This document shows, in pieces, positions 7,334-14,333 of a stretch of DNA of 19,212 nucleotides. Made by a program: the position numbers and the translations under genes. This DNA is from JAAYDS01 sp039680625. GTDB taxonomy: Bacteria; Chloroflexota; Anaerolineae; UBA1429. The notes below the pieces were generated by a model that was given only the letters and a program-made list of their open reading frames with translations, was not told the origin of the DNA and ran no database searches. Location of the stretch: the NCBI GenBank assembly GCA_039680625.1, contig JBDKSN010000134.1:1-19212 (forward strand). The letters run 5' to 3'. How positions within the stretch are numbered: the stretch's first letter is position 1; each line of letters starts with the position of its first letter.

Positions 7334-7367
7334 GCTGGGGCGAGGCGCGTGACCACCTCGCCCCAGC
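7334..7367 (-). terminator. Strong hairpin after the encapsulin gene
   Basis: A perfect 12-bp GC-rich stem (half GCTGGGGCGAGG at 7334-7345, partner 7356-7367) with a 10-nt loop sits just after the encapsulin stop. There is no U-tract on the minus strand, so it may act as a partial terminator or as a 3'-end stabiliser that raises shell mRNA relative to korAB. Confidence 0.55.
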
Positions 7368-7375
7368 ACTACTGC

Positions 7376-8152
7376 TCACTTGAGCACGCAGAACGCTTCG
7401 GCTCGCTTGACACGCAGCGCCAGCGTCTCAAAGACGCGAAAGCGCTGATCGAGCCCCTCATTGCCCACGTAGCTGGTGACGATGTCCTGGCCCACCACCA
7501 GATCGGCGTTCCACGGCTGCGGGCTCACCACCAACACAGCATCATCGGGCATGTTGCGCGACTGGAAGATGCCCTCTTCGACGAGCTTGCTCACCAGGTC
7601 GAGCTCGCGGCGCCCTTCGCGCATCAAGCTGGCCAGCCGGGCGAACATGGCCGGGCTGAGCACCAAGGCAAAGGGGCCATCGACCTCGGCGGCCTGCAGA
7701 CGAGCGATGGCCGTCGCCACCGCCTGGAATGGGCCGCCGAGAGTATCCCAGTCACCCAAGGCAGAGGTTGTGCCCGCTGCCTTGAGCATTCCGCCGATCA
7801 CCACCTCGTCTTCGGCTCGGGTGAGCTTGGACGCGGCCGTGGCCACGGCGCCCAGATCGAGGCCAAACGGCGTCTGACTGGCCATGGCCAACTGTTTGGC
7901 TTTGAGGATGAACTCTTGGCTGTTCTCGATGAGCCGCAGGTACTCGGTGGTGTCGGTCACAACGGCTGCGCCGTCGGACTCGGTAAAGCCGAACACGGGC
8001 ACGAGCTCGACGCCCCAGCCCAGCGGCCCCACCAGATGTAGTAGTCTGCGTCCTACCAGAGTTTTCTTGGCCACGGTGACCACCATGTCATCGATCTTGG
8101 CCCACGTGGCAGCGTCGATCGGGGCTGCATCTCGCATATAGTAGTCGCTCAT
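7376..8152 (-). CDS. Encapsulin nanocompartment shell protein (family 1)
   Basis: The 258-residue protein matches the HK97-fold encapsulin family along its length: DAAPIDAATWAKID near the N-terminus (compare APLT..W..ID in the Thermotoga maritima shell), LVGRRLLHLVGPLGWGVE, the E-loop region, RAEDEVVIGGM, EGPFALV-like DGPFALVLSP, VVGQDIVTSYVG, and the ending LRVKRAEAFCVLK. Encapsulins self-assemble into hollow icosahedral shells that take in cargo enzymes through a short C-terminal cargo peptide. I start at the second of two adjacent ATGs, because the AAGGAGG (GGAGG 5 nt upstream) is then properly spaced. The gene follows the tandem ferritin-like cargo gene by 35 nt, the usual cargo-then-shell order. 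Nothing here suggests a phage origin; no other capsid-related gene is near. Confidence 0.95.
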   Translation of the reverse strand: MSDYYMRDAAPIDAATWAKIDDMVVTVAKKTLVGRRLLHLVGPLGWGVELVPVFGFTESDGAAVVTDTTEYLRLIENSQEFILKAKQLAMASQTPFGLDLGAVATAASKLTRAEDEVVIGGMLKAAGTTSALGDWDTLGGPFQAVATAIARLQAAEVDGPFALVLSPAMFARLASLMREGRRELDLVSKLVEEGIFQSRNMPDDAVLVVSPQPWNADLVVGQDIVTSYVGNEGLDQRFRVFETLALRVKRAEAFCVLK

Positions 8153-8187
8153 CATGTCCTCCTTCACGGTGTCGGTAATACCGTCCC

Positions 8188-9135
8188 CTAGTCTTTGAGG
8201 CTGCCGACAGACGGGATGTCTTGACTCCCGTCCTTAGGCTCCGTAGCGGACTGCTCGGCGGCAGCTTGTGCCTCATCGAGCAGGTCAGAGAAAACCTGGC
8301 TGTGATAGATCTCGTGGTCACGGATGCGGGTCAGCAGCTTCTTGAGGCTCTCATCCTCGATCTCGGGCACCTGCGCGCTGTACATGTGGGTGACCTCGTT
8401 CTCCACCTCGATGTCCGCTTTGAGGTTGGTGATCGGGTCGCGCGTGAGCACGAGATCGTCGTGGGTAAAGTCGGGTTGGCCGCCATCCTCAGCCACATGC
8501 TCGGCCAACCAGCCCAGATGCTGCATCTCATTGATGGCCGCGTTCTGTAGCTCCTCAGCCGCTTCGCAATCCTCAGCCACGAACGAGTGGTAGAGATACT
8601 GCAAGACCACCGAGTACTCGTGCCGGACACCCCTGTTGAGCATCTCTTCTAGCCGCGCCGGCGGGCCAGCAGGAGCGTCGGCGGCACCTGGAGCCTCGGA
8701 CTCGGTGTCTGAGGAGGCGGATGCCTCTGCTGCGGCCTCTGCGGCGAGGTTCTGGAACTGCTCCTGATGGTGCAGCTCGTCGTCCAGGATGCGCGCCAGC
8801 AGACGGCGGATCTTTTCATCGTCGATGGCGGCGATGTGTTCACGATACTGGTCGATCGCGCTCTGCTCGAGATCTACATCCTTGAGCATCTGCTGCTCGA
8901 CGGGCCGCCGAGTGAAATCCACCGGGTCGCGGTCCATCGACGGGTCCCCACCCAACTCGTTGATCTGGTCGGCCAACCAGTCGAGGTGGTACATCTCTTC
9001 GCGCGCGATGGCTTCGATCGCAGCAGGCATGGCGCCCTCGGGCATGCTGTAGGCGTGATTGAGGTACTGGATGATGGCCTGCTGCTCACCCATCATGTCT
9101 TTGCGCAACAGTGCGATGATCTTGGCCTTGTCCAT
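8188..9135 (-). CDS. Tandem two-domain ferritin-like encapsulin cargo protein
   Basis: The 315-residue protein contains two consecutive ferritin-like four-helix domains. Domain 1 (about 1-132) has candidate ferroxidase ligands Glu17, Glu47, His50, Glu90, Glu120 and His123; domain 2 (about 160-290) repeats them as Glu173, Glu203, His206, Glu245, Glu275 and His278. They are joined by a Ala/Pro/Ser/Glu-rich linker (about 133-160). Each domain looks like a bacterioferritin-type domain (AREEMYHLDWLADQINELGG; NEMQHLGWLAEHVAEDGG). After a flexible tail the protein ends IPSVGSLKD, a close match to the cargo-loading peptide of encapsulin systems (consensus near LTVGSLR). It directly precedes the shell gene. 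Iron oxidation and storage inside the compartment is the expected role. The ATG at 9135 has GGAGG 5 nt upstream. A single-chain double domain is unusual for encapsulated ferritins, which I know as single-domain subunits. Confidence 0.92.
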   Translation of the reverse strand: MDKAKIIALLRKDMMGEQQAIIQYLNHAYSMPEGAMPAAIEAIAREEMYHLDWLADQINELGGDPSMDRDPVDFTRRPVEQQMLKDVDLEQSAIDQYREHIAAIDDEKIRRLLARILDDELHHQEQFQNLAAEAAAEASASSDTESEAPGAADAPAGPPARLEEMLNRGVRHEYSVVLQYLYHSFVAEDCEAAEELQNAAINEMQHLGWLAEHVAEDGGQPDFTHDDLVLTRDPITNLKADIEVENEVTHMYSAQVPEIEDESLKKLLTRIRDHEIYHSQVFSDLLDEAQAAAEQSATEPKDGSQDIPSVGSLKD

Positions 9136-9154
9136 GCTCACCTCCAATTGGGAA

Positions 9155-10375
9155 TCATTGATGTGCCTTGACGATCTCGATCAGGGGAAAATCCGGTGCA
9201 AAGAGCCGATCCAGATAGGGCGTGAGCGGTATGCCCAGTGAGATCAACTGATTGACCGCGCGGACATCCTCGCGGTCGCCCAGCAAGATCGCACCCACCG
9301 CCCGTCCGTCGCGAATGACCAGCTTCTTGTAGACCGAGCCGTTGGCGTTCTGATAACGTTTCTCGAGGAAATCGCCCCCTTGAGGATTGACCTCGCCAAT
9401 GCTGGTGAGATCGATCCCCGTGACCTTGAGGGTAGTGCTGGGGACCACATCTTCATAGAGCACATCTGCCTGGCCACACACTTGGGCGGCAGCGACCTTG
9501 GCCTGCGCTAGCGCCACAGGGATGATCGCCCAGACCATGCCGTGAACCTCAGCGCAATCGCCCACGGCATAGATATCCGGATCGTCCGTCTGCATGCGCT
9601 CGTTCACGATGATGCCGCGGTTGCAGGTTAGCCCGGCCTGAACCGCCAGGCTGGTGTTGCTACGCACTCCTGCCGAGATCAGCACTGTGTCGGCCGGCAA
9701 TTCCTCGCCTGAGTTGAGCGTCACTGAGCGCACTCGCCCATCGCCGGCGATAGCCTGCACCTGCACGCCCGTGAGCACGCGCGCACCGGTGGCCTCGATC
9801 AGGCGCTGCAAGACCGCGGCACCCTCACGGTCGAGCTGCTTGGGCAACAGCCAGGGTAGGGCCTCGAGGATGGTGAGGCTCGCCCCGGAATGCGCAAAGG
9901 CCATCGAGGTGTCAAGCCCGAGCAGCCCCCCGCCGATGCATACAATGTGCCGTGCCTGCGTTGCGCACACGCGAATCGCTTTGGCGTCGTCGAGCGTGCG
10001 CAGGGTATACACGCACTGGCGGTTGGCGCCCTCTATCGGGGGCACCCAACAGGTAGCACCGGTGGCCAACACTAGCCGGTCGTATGGCTCGACTCGCCCA
10101 TTGGCAAACATGACGCTGTGCGCCTGTCGGTCGATCGAGACGGCCTCTTGCCCCAGCTCGACGCGGATGCCCCGTCGCTCATACCACGCAGCGGGATACT
10201 GGGGTAGAGCCTCAGGCTGAACCTCGCCGGCGAGCATCTCGATGAGCCGCGGCCGGGGATAGTAATGATAGCGTTCTCGGGAAAAGAGCGCGATCTCGCT
10301 GGCCACGCCGCAATCGGCGACGGCTCGCGCTGTGTTCACCCCAGCCACACCATTGCCAATGATCACGACGCGCAT
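9155..10375 (-). CDS. FAD/NAD(P)H-dependent oxidoreductase, rubredoxin-reductase-like
   Basis: The 406-residue flavoprotein has two Rossmann motifs: VVIIGNGVAGV at the N-terminus for FAD and IVCIGGGLLGL near residue 150 for NAD(P)H. It also has the second FAD-contact motif DPDIYAVGDCAE near residue 280, and LVLATGATCWVPP between. This is the pattern of NADH:rubredoxin reductase, nitrite reductase large-subunit N-domains and related pyridine-nucleotide-disulfide oxidoreductases. There is no redox-active CxxxxC pair, so it is not a disulfide reductase. The gene lies just downstream of rubredoxin and 19 nt upstream of the encapsulin cargo gene, so its likely partner is that rubredoxin, feeding electrons to the ferritin-like proteins. 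The ATG at 10375 is backed by GGGAGG 5 nt upstream; the extra 17 N-terminal codons of the longest frame are rejected. Confidence 0.88.
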   Translation of the reverse strand: MRVVIIGNGVAGVNTARAVADCGVASEIALFSRERYHYYPRPRLIEMLAGEVQPEALPQYPAAWYERRGIRVELGQEAVSIDRQAHSVMFANGRVEPYDRLVLATGATCWVPPIEGANRQCVYTLRTLDDAKAIRVCATQARHIVCIGGGLLGLDTSMAFAHSGASLTILEALPWLLPKQLDREGAAVLQRLIEATGARVLTGVQVQAIAGDGRVRSVTLNSGEELPADTVLISAGVRSNTSLAVQAGLTCNRGIIVNERMQTDDPDIYAVGDCAEVHGMVWAIIPVALAQAKVAAAQVCGQADVLYEDVVPSTTLKVTGIDLTSIGEVNPQGGDFLEKRYQNANGSVYKKLVIRDGRAVGAILLGDREDVRAVNQLISLGIPLTPYLDRLFAPDFPLIEIVKAHQ

Positions 10376-10426
10376 CAGACCCTCCCTGAGCCCTTGAGGT
10401 AGGATGTGTTCGCCATCGAGACACAA

Positions 10427-10456
10427 CGACCGCCGTCAATTGCCAGACGGCGGTCG
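10427..10456 (-). terminator. Hairpin between rubredoxin and the FAD reductase
   Basis: A perfect 11-bp stem (CGACCGCCGTC at 10427-10437, partner 10446-10456) with an 8-nt loop follows the rubredoxin stop. On the minus strand it is followed by TTGTGTC, a poor U-tract, so partial termination seems likelier than a complete stop. Confidence 0.55.
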
Positions 10457-10481
10457 CACAGCCGACACTCACCGTTCGGCG

Positions 10482-10643
10482 TCACTCCATCTCTTCGAAC
10501 ATGTCCTTGCTAGCGCCGCATTCGGGGCAGACCCAATCCTCCGGCAAGTCTTCAAAGGCTGTGCCTGGCTCGATGCCGTTCTCGGGGTCGCCCACTTCCG
10601 GATCATAGACATAGCCGCAGACGAGACACTCCCACTTGGCCAT
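10482..10643 (-). CDS. Rubredoxin
   Basis: The 53-residue protein is a complete rubredoxin: MAKWECLVCGYVYDPEVGDP, then the PGTAFEDLPEDWVCPECGA core. Cys6, Cys9, Cys39 and Cys42 bind one iron atom. It is a small cytoplasmic one-electron carrier. The ATG at 10643 is chosen because GGAG lies 7 nt upstream and the family starts here. It sits between a rubrerythrin-like gene and a rubredoxin-reductase-like gene, the classical partners in NAD(P)H-driven peroxide or oxygen reduction. Confidence 0.97.
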   Translation of the reverse strand: MAKWECLVCGYVYDPEVGDPENGIEPGTAFEDLPEDWVCPECGASKDMFEEME

Positions 10644-10699
10644 TCTGTTTCTCCTATTCTCTGATCTAGTGTCCGACACATCCACACCGAGTCTAGCCG

Positions 10700-11161
10700 C
10701 TAGTTCTCGGGGTAGAACATCTCTTCGTATAGTTTCTCGATGGCCTGTTTGTGCTTGAGCTCCTCGTTGGCCAGGGTCTCGAAGAGGGTGCGGAGCTGGG
10801 CGTCTTCAGCCACCGTGGCCATGTCGGTGTAGAAAGCATGGCTGGCCGCCTCGCGCTTTCCAGCAACGATCAGGATGTCCTGCAGGCCAGCATTCGGGCC
10901 GAGAGGCGCTGAGACCAGGTGGTCAGTGAGTCTGAGATCGAGCACTCGCTCTTGTTGTGCCGCAGTCAATTGGGCCAACGAGCCTTTGGCGAGGATGCCC
11001 TCCAGGCGACGACGGTGGCCGCGCTCTTGAGCGGCCAAGTCGAACAGCATGTCTTGCGTTGGGCCAGGCGCGACCATGCGAGCGGCCGAAGTGTATAGCT
11101 CGTACGCAGCCGCCTCACGCAAGATAGCCGTTTGTAACGCTTCTTCTAGGGTATTGCTCAT
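10700..11161 (-). CDS. Rubrerythrin-like ferritin-family protein, first gene of the iron/redox run
   Basis: The 153-residue protein shows the ferritin-like diiron pattern Glu16, Glu46-x-x-His49 (ERGH), Glu104, Glu134-x-x-His137 (ELKH), with no rubredoxin domain. The C-terminus (EEMFYPEN) has no cargo peptide. It is a probable peroxide- or oxygen-reducing diiron protein served by the rubredoxin encoded next. I start at the ATG at 11161 because the product then begins at the usual place; an upstream ATG/TTG in the same frame has no ribosome site, and only a weak GAGAG precedes 11161. The strong promoter ends about 40 nt upstream, making this the leading gene of the unit. Confidence 0.82.
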   Translation of the reverse strand: MSNTLEEALQTAILREAAAYELYTSAARMVAPGPTQDMLFDLAAQERGHRRRLEGILAKGSLAQLTAAQQERVLDLRLTDHLVSAPLGPNAGLQDILIVAGKREAASHAFYTDMATVAEDAQLRTLFETLANEELKHKQAIEKLYEEMFYPEN

Positions 11162-11191
11162 TGCTTCACTCTCAATAGAGCTTTTCATCAA

Positions 11192-11228
11192 ACAGCGCTT
11201 TCATTGTAGAGGTCGCCTGCTGCGCTGT
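11192..11228. promoter_or_regulatory. Possible operator: inverted repeat spanning the promoter
   Basis: ACAGCGC (11192-11198) and its exact complement GCGCTGT (11222-11228) have centres 30 bp apart, about three helical turns. One copy covers the likely start point and the other overlaps the -35 box, a good layout for a repressor binding one face of the DNA. No known regulator site is recognised. Confidence 0.35.
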
Positions 11229-11231
11229 CAA
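11203..11231 (-). promoter_or_regulatory. Near-consensus promoter of the encapsulin/rubrerythrin run
   Basis: On the minus strand TTGACA (11231-11226) and TACAAT (11208-11203) are exactly 17 nt apart, a perfect -35 and a five-of-six -10 for a housekeeping sigma factor. Transcription would start near 11196, about 35 nt before the first gene's ATG. Confidence 0.85.
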
Positions 11232-11297
11232 GGCCGAATCTGTGCGGCCACAGACTTTGCCAGTGTGATGGTCTCGGGAACCCAACTCTCTCAAGAG

Positions 11298-11327
11298 CCA
11301 AGGGCAGGTTCGCGAACCTGCCCTTGG
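11298..11327. terminator. Terminator after aspartate kinase (30-nt perfect palindrome)
   Basis: CCAAGGGCAGGTTCG (11298-11312) is followed at once by its exact complement, a 30-nt perfect palindrome that can form a 13-bp or so stem. It sits just beyond the aspartate kinase stop and separates that unit from the iron/redox promoter. The T-rich run (TTTTCG) is on the plus strand, so for minus-strand transcripts the tail is weaker. Confidence 0.7.
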
Positions 11328-11357
11328 TTTTCGTTGAGTGGAGGGCATCGCCCCGCG

Positions 11358-12749
11358 CTACAGCCCGAGTGCGCTGTGCAGGGCGGGCACCACGTGCGAG
11401 ACCTCGTTCTCGGGGATGATGAATGAGACGCTGTAGGCCGAGGCGGCCTGGGCCACGGCGATCACCCTGACGCCCAGGTTGCCCAGTGCTGCAAACGCGC
11501 GCTGCGTGATCGATGTGCCCTGCGCGTCGGGCATGCCTACCACCGAGAGCGCGGCGACCTCAACCTCAGCTGATATCCCCGTAAGGCCGGCCAAGGCCAG
11601 TTCGCGCTGAAACTCTACCTGGAGCAAATGAACGCTGTGCGCTTGGTCTCGCTGCCGCACCACCAAGTTCAAGCTGCGCTCGGCGAACGATTGCGAGAAC
11701 ATGAATACCTCAGCGCTGCCTCGGGCCAGGGCTGCCAGAGCCCGCGAGGCCATGTTCAGCGTCCAGCCCGCACCATTGCCCATCACCTGAATCAGGCTCA
11801 GCCCCTCGGTGGTGATGATCGCGGGCAGGCTCGCACGGCCATTGCTGGGAGCCGCAGTGATCAGCGTGCCCTCTCGCTCGGGAGCGAAACTGTTCAGGAT
11901 GCGCAGGGGCACCGCCGCCTCGGCCAGCGGCTTGACCGTCTTGGGGTGGAGCACATCGGCGCCAAAGTAGGCTAGCTCTTCGGCCTCGGCATAGGAGAGC
12001 TCGGGCAGGCGATGCGCTGTGGGCACGAGCTTGGGGTCGGCAGTGAGGATGCCATCCACATCGGTCCAGATGCACACCTCACTGGCCTCTAGCGCCACGC
12101 CCAAGATGGCAGCCGTATAGTCGCTGCCCCCACGCCCGAGGGTGGTCGTGACCCCACTCGGGGTGGCCCCGATATAGCCGGTGACCACGGGGATGACTCC
12201 CTGTTCGATCAGTGGCAGCAACCTGCGACGTACCCGTTCGCGCGTCGCGGCCATGTCCGGGTGCGCCTCGCCGTGTCGGTCATCGGTGACGATGAGCTCT
12301 GTGGCGCTCACCTGTTCGGCGGGGATGCCGCGCGCGCGAAAGAGGGCGGCCAACATGCGGCTCGACAGTTCTTCGCCGATCGAAGCTACTGCATCGTGCC
12401 CGCGAGGGGTGAGTTCGCCGAGAGTGGCCATGCTGAAACAGAGGCGCTCCATATCATCGAGCCGCGTGAGGATTTCAGCGGCCACTTGATCACGATCGGC
12501 GTTGTCGACGTGCAATGCATCGAGGCAGCCGAGGTGCTTGTCGGCGAGCCACTGTTTGGTGGCGACATACGTCTCAGGCTTGCCCGTGGCGGCATCGCGC
12601 GCAGCGTCGATCAAGGCATTCGTGGTACCGCTCATCGCCGAGACTACCACTACCCGCTGCGCATCGGGCGAGGCGCTGACGATGTCGACCACGTGGCCAA
12701 AACGCTCGGGGCTACCGACAGAAGTGCCACCGAACTTGTGGATGATCAT
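11358..12749 (-). CDS. lysC: Aspartate kinase with C-terminal ACT domains
   Basis: The 463-residue enzyme phosphorylates aspartate, the first step towards lysine, threonine and methionine. It starts with MIIHKFGGTSVG (residues 1-12, nucleotide/aspartate binding), has GEELSSRMLAALF, TLGRGGSDYTAAILG near residue 210, the TDVDGILTADPKLVP block and HPKTVKPL. ACT-type regulatory sequence follows (LIQVMGN..., about 310 onward, and VAALSVVG..., about 390 onward). Length and arrangement resemble the monofunctional long aspartate kinases related to the ThrA kinase half. The ATG overlaps the stop of the cystathionine gamma-synthase gene (ATGA), so both are under the same SAM riboswitch. Feedback by lysine or threonine is expected from the ACT domains but the effector cannot be read by eye. 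Confidence 0.95.
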   Translation of the reverse strand: MIIHKFGGTSVGSPERFGHVVDIVSASPDAQRVVVVSAMSGTTNALIDAARDAATGKPETYVATKQWLADKHLGCLDALHVDNADRDQVAAEILTRLDDMERLCFSMATLGELTPRGHDAVASIGEELSSRMLAALFRARGIPAEQVSATELIVTDDRHGEAHPDMAATRERVRRRLLPLIEQGVIPVVTGYIGATPSGVTTTLGRGGSDYTAAILGVALEASEVCIWTDVDGILTADPKLVPTAHRLPELSYAEAEELAYFGADVLHPKTVKPLAEAAVPLRILNSFAPEREGTLITAAPSNGRASLPAIITTEGLSLIQVMGNGAGWTLNMASRALAALARGSAEVFMFSQSFAERSLNLVVRQRDQAHSVHLLQVEFQRELALAGLTGISAEVEVAALSVVGMPDAQGTSITQRAFAALGNLGVRVIAVAQAASAYSVSFIIPENEVSHVVPALHSALGL

Positions 12750-13978
12750 TGTGCCCCCCTTGCACTCGTGGCTGTGGGCACACCATCCAGCGCCTGAGCC
12801 AGGTCAGCAAGGAGATCGGCCGTGTCTTCGATGCCCAGGGCATAGCGCACCAGTTCACCACGGATGCCAATGGCCGCCCGCTCGTCATCAGAAAGCGTGA
12901 AATGCGACATGAGCGCCGGTTGCTCGACGATGCTCTCGACGCCTCCCAGGCTGGGTCCGATGTAGGGGATACGCAGGGCATCGATGAAGCGCGCCGTGCC
13001 CTCCAGATCGGCGTCTAGCTCAAAGCTCACCACGCCGCCATAGCCCGACATCAGGCGCTGGGCGATGGCGTGATCCGGATGCGAGGCCAACCCGGGATAC
13101 CACACACGGCGCACGGCCGGGTGTTGTTCCAAGTACTCGGCTACTCGCTGGCCATTCTCGTTGTGACGCGCCATACGCAGACTCAACGTCTTGAGCCCTC
13201 GTTGGAGCAAGAAGAGCGTATTGGGGTCGCAGGTAGCGCCCACGATTTGGTTCAACTCACGCACCTTCTGCACTAACTCTGCAGAGCCGACAATGGCGCC
13301 AGCCAGCAGGTCGTTGTGGCCACCCAAGTACTTGGTCGCGCTATGGATCACCAAGTCAACACCGAGGCTCAAGGGTTGGATGTTGCAGGGTGTGCCAAAA
13401 GTGGCATCAGCAAACACCAACAACCCATGGGCGTGCCCAATCTCGGCCACACGCGGCAAATCGACGACGCGGAGATAAGGGTTAGTGGGCGTCTCGGTGA
13501 GGATGAGTCGGGTGTTGGGCTGGATCGCCTCGACCAACGCCTGCTCATCGTTGATGGGCACTAGGGTGCAATGAATGCCAAACCGCGGTAGGACCTCCAG
13601 CCCAAATTGCCGCGTGCGCCGGTAGCAGTCATCCGTCATGATATAGTGGTCGTCGGTACTCAAATGAGTCAGCAACGACAAGACGGTGGCCGCCATCCCG
13701 GTGCTCAGGACGTACGCTGCCTCACCGCCCTCCAGCGCTGCGAGCTTGTCTTCGACCGCTTCCGCATTGGGGCCGCCGTAACGGCCATATTCGCCGCGCA
13801 GGGGCGGAAGGCCTTGCTCTTTGCGCTGCATGTGCGCGACGAGCGCGGCAGTGTCCTCAAAGCTAAAGGTTGAAGTCTGTACGATCGGCGAGGCGATGGC
13901 GCCATACGCTTTGGGTCGTGCTTCACCTCCGTGAACGGCCAACGTGCCGATGCCGAGACCATGATGATTCCGATCCAT
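12746..13978 (-). CDS. metB: Cystathionine gamma-synthase-type PLP enzyme
   Basis: The 410-residue protein belongs to the Cys/Met-metabolism PLP family. It shows GTLAVHGGEARPKAYGAIASPIVQTSTF, GEYGRYGGPNAEAVEDKLAALEGGEAA, TDDCYRRTRQF, ADATFGTPCNIQPL, and the PLP lysine in SATKYLGGHNDLLAG. The GEYGRYG and DCYRRTR pieces recall plant cystathionine gamma-synthases, so condensation of an activated homoserine with cysteine for methionine synthesis is my best call; a gamma-lyase or O-acylhomoserine sulfhydrylase is possible. The usual GNPT is GGPN here. GGAGG lies 5 nt before the ATG at 13978; the 28-codon upstream extension is rejected because it runs into the terminator. Control by the SAM riboswitch upstream supports a methionine role. 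The stop overlaps the aspartate kinase start. Confidence 0.85.
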   Translation of the reverse strand: MDRNHHGLGIGTLAVHGGEARPKAYGAIASPIVQTSTFSFEDTAALVAHMQRKEQGLPPLRGEYGRYGGPNAEAVEDKLAALEGGEAAYVLSTGMAATVLSLLTHLSTDDHYIMTDDCYRRTRQFGLEVLPRFGIHCTLVPINDEQALVEAIQPNTRLILTETPTNPYLRVVDLPRVAEIGHAHGLLVFADATFGTPCNIQPLSLGVDLVIHSATKYLGGHNDLLAGAIVGSAELVQKVRELNQIVGATCDPNTLFLLQRGLKTLSLRMARHNENGQRVAEYLEQHPAVRRVWYPGLASHPDHAIAQRLMSGYGGVVSFELDADLEGTARFIDALRIPYIGPSLGGVESIVEQPALMSHFTLSDDERAAIGIRGELVRYALGIEDTADLLADLAQALDGVPTATSARGAQ

Positions 13979-14033
13979 GATGACCTCCTGGTGTGGTGTG
14001 GCCCGAGGTCGTTGCACGCCGGGGCAAGAAAAC

Positions 14034-14060
14034 GACCTCCCCTTATCCAGCGGGGAGGTC
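14034..14060 (-). terminator. Second leader terminator upstream of metB
   Basis: A 9-bp perfect stem (halves 14060-14052 and 14042-14034, GACCTCCCC/GGGGAGGTC) with a 9-nt loop is followed on the minus strand by GTTTTCTT. It lies between the riboswitch terminator and the metB ribosome site, a tandem back-up terminator. Confidence 0.7.
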
Positions 14061-14078
14061 ATATGTGGGTATGAAAAA

Positions 14079-14104
14079 CCTCTTTATCTTGCAGGATAAA
14101 GAGG
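14079..14104 (-). terminator. Riboswitch-controlled intrinsic terminator
   Basis: On the minus strand CCTCTTTATC (14104-14095) pairs with GATAAAGAGG (14088-14079), a perfect 10-bp stem with a 6-nt loop, followed by TTTTTC. Its 5' arm can partly pair with the GAGAGG at the 3' end of the aptamer P1 helix, giving the expected terminator/antiterminator choice. Confidence 0.88.
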
Positions 14105-14121
14105 CTGAGAACATTCCCAGA

Positions 14122-14276
14122 CCTCTCATCTTTCAGCCATCCCCCTCGGAGACGCTGCCGGAGTTGGCACCACCGATTGCGTTCGACCTGCCGGTAGCAC
14201 CGGATGAAGAAGGTCGCCCGCGCTCAAGGTTGCCGAGGCTTCATCGGGCCGGTCCCTCTGCCTCTCTGGATAAGAG
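14122..14276 (-). ncRNA. SAM-I (S-box) riboswitch aptamer
   Basis: On the minus strand the leader carries the S-box core: CTCTTATCCAGAGAGG, then GGCAGAGGGACCGGCC, GATGAAGCCTCGGCAACC, later GGTGCCAACTCC and finally GAAAGATGAGAGG. The closing helix P1 forms from CUCUUAUC (14276-14269) and GAUGAGAG (within 14130-14123) with one G-U pair. SAM-I riboswitches bind S-adenosylmethionine and turn genes off by favouring a terminator. The aptamer sits about 20 nt after the predicted transcription start and before two intrinsic terminators and metB-lysC, the textbook placement. The P3 arm looks somewhat extended (about 30 nt between conserved blocks). Confidence 0.96.
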
Positions 14277-14304
14277 CGCCACAGTAGCTATTCGATTGGC
14301 GAGG

Positions 14305-14333
14305 ATTATAGCACTAGCCCATGTTACGGTCAA
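14305..14333 (-). promoter_or_regulatory. Promoter of the SAM-riboswitch metB-lysC unit
   Basis: On the minus strand TTGACC (14333-14328) and a perfect TATAAT (14310-14305) are 17 nt apart. Transcription would begin near 14298, leaving about 20 nt before the aptamer. Confidence 0.88.

Noticed and set aside
7255..7356. KorA N-terminal extension upstream of the ATG at 7254
   Set aside because: Homology starts at MIDLTFRIGGEAGQG and GGAGG is correctly spaced for 7254; the extension overlaps the hairpin after encapsulin.
7376..8152. Encapsulin gene as a prophage capsid remnant
   Set aside because: No portal, terminase, protease or tail genes are near, and a tagged cargo gene lies directly upstream; it is a cellular compartment.
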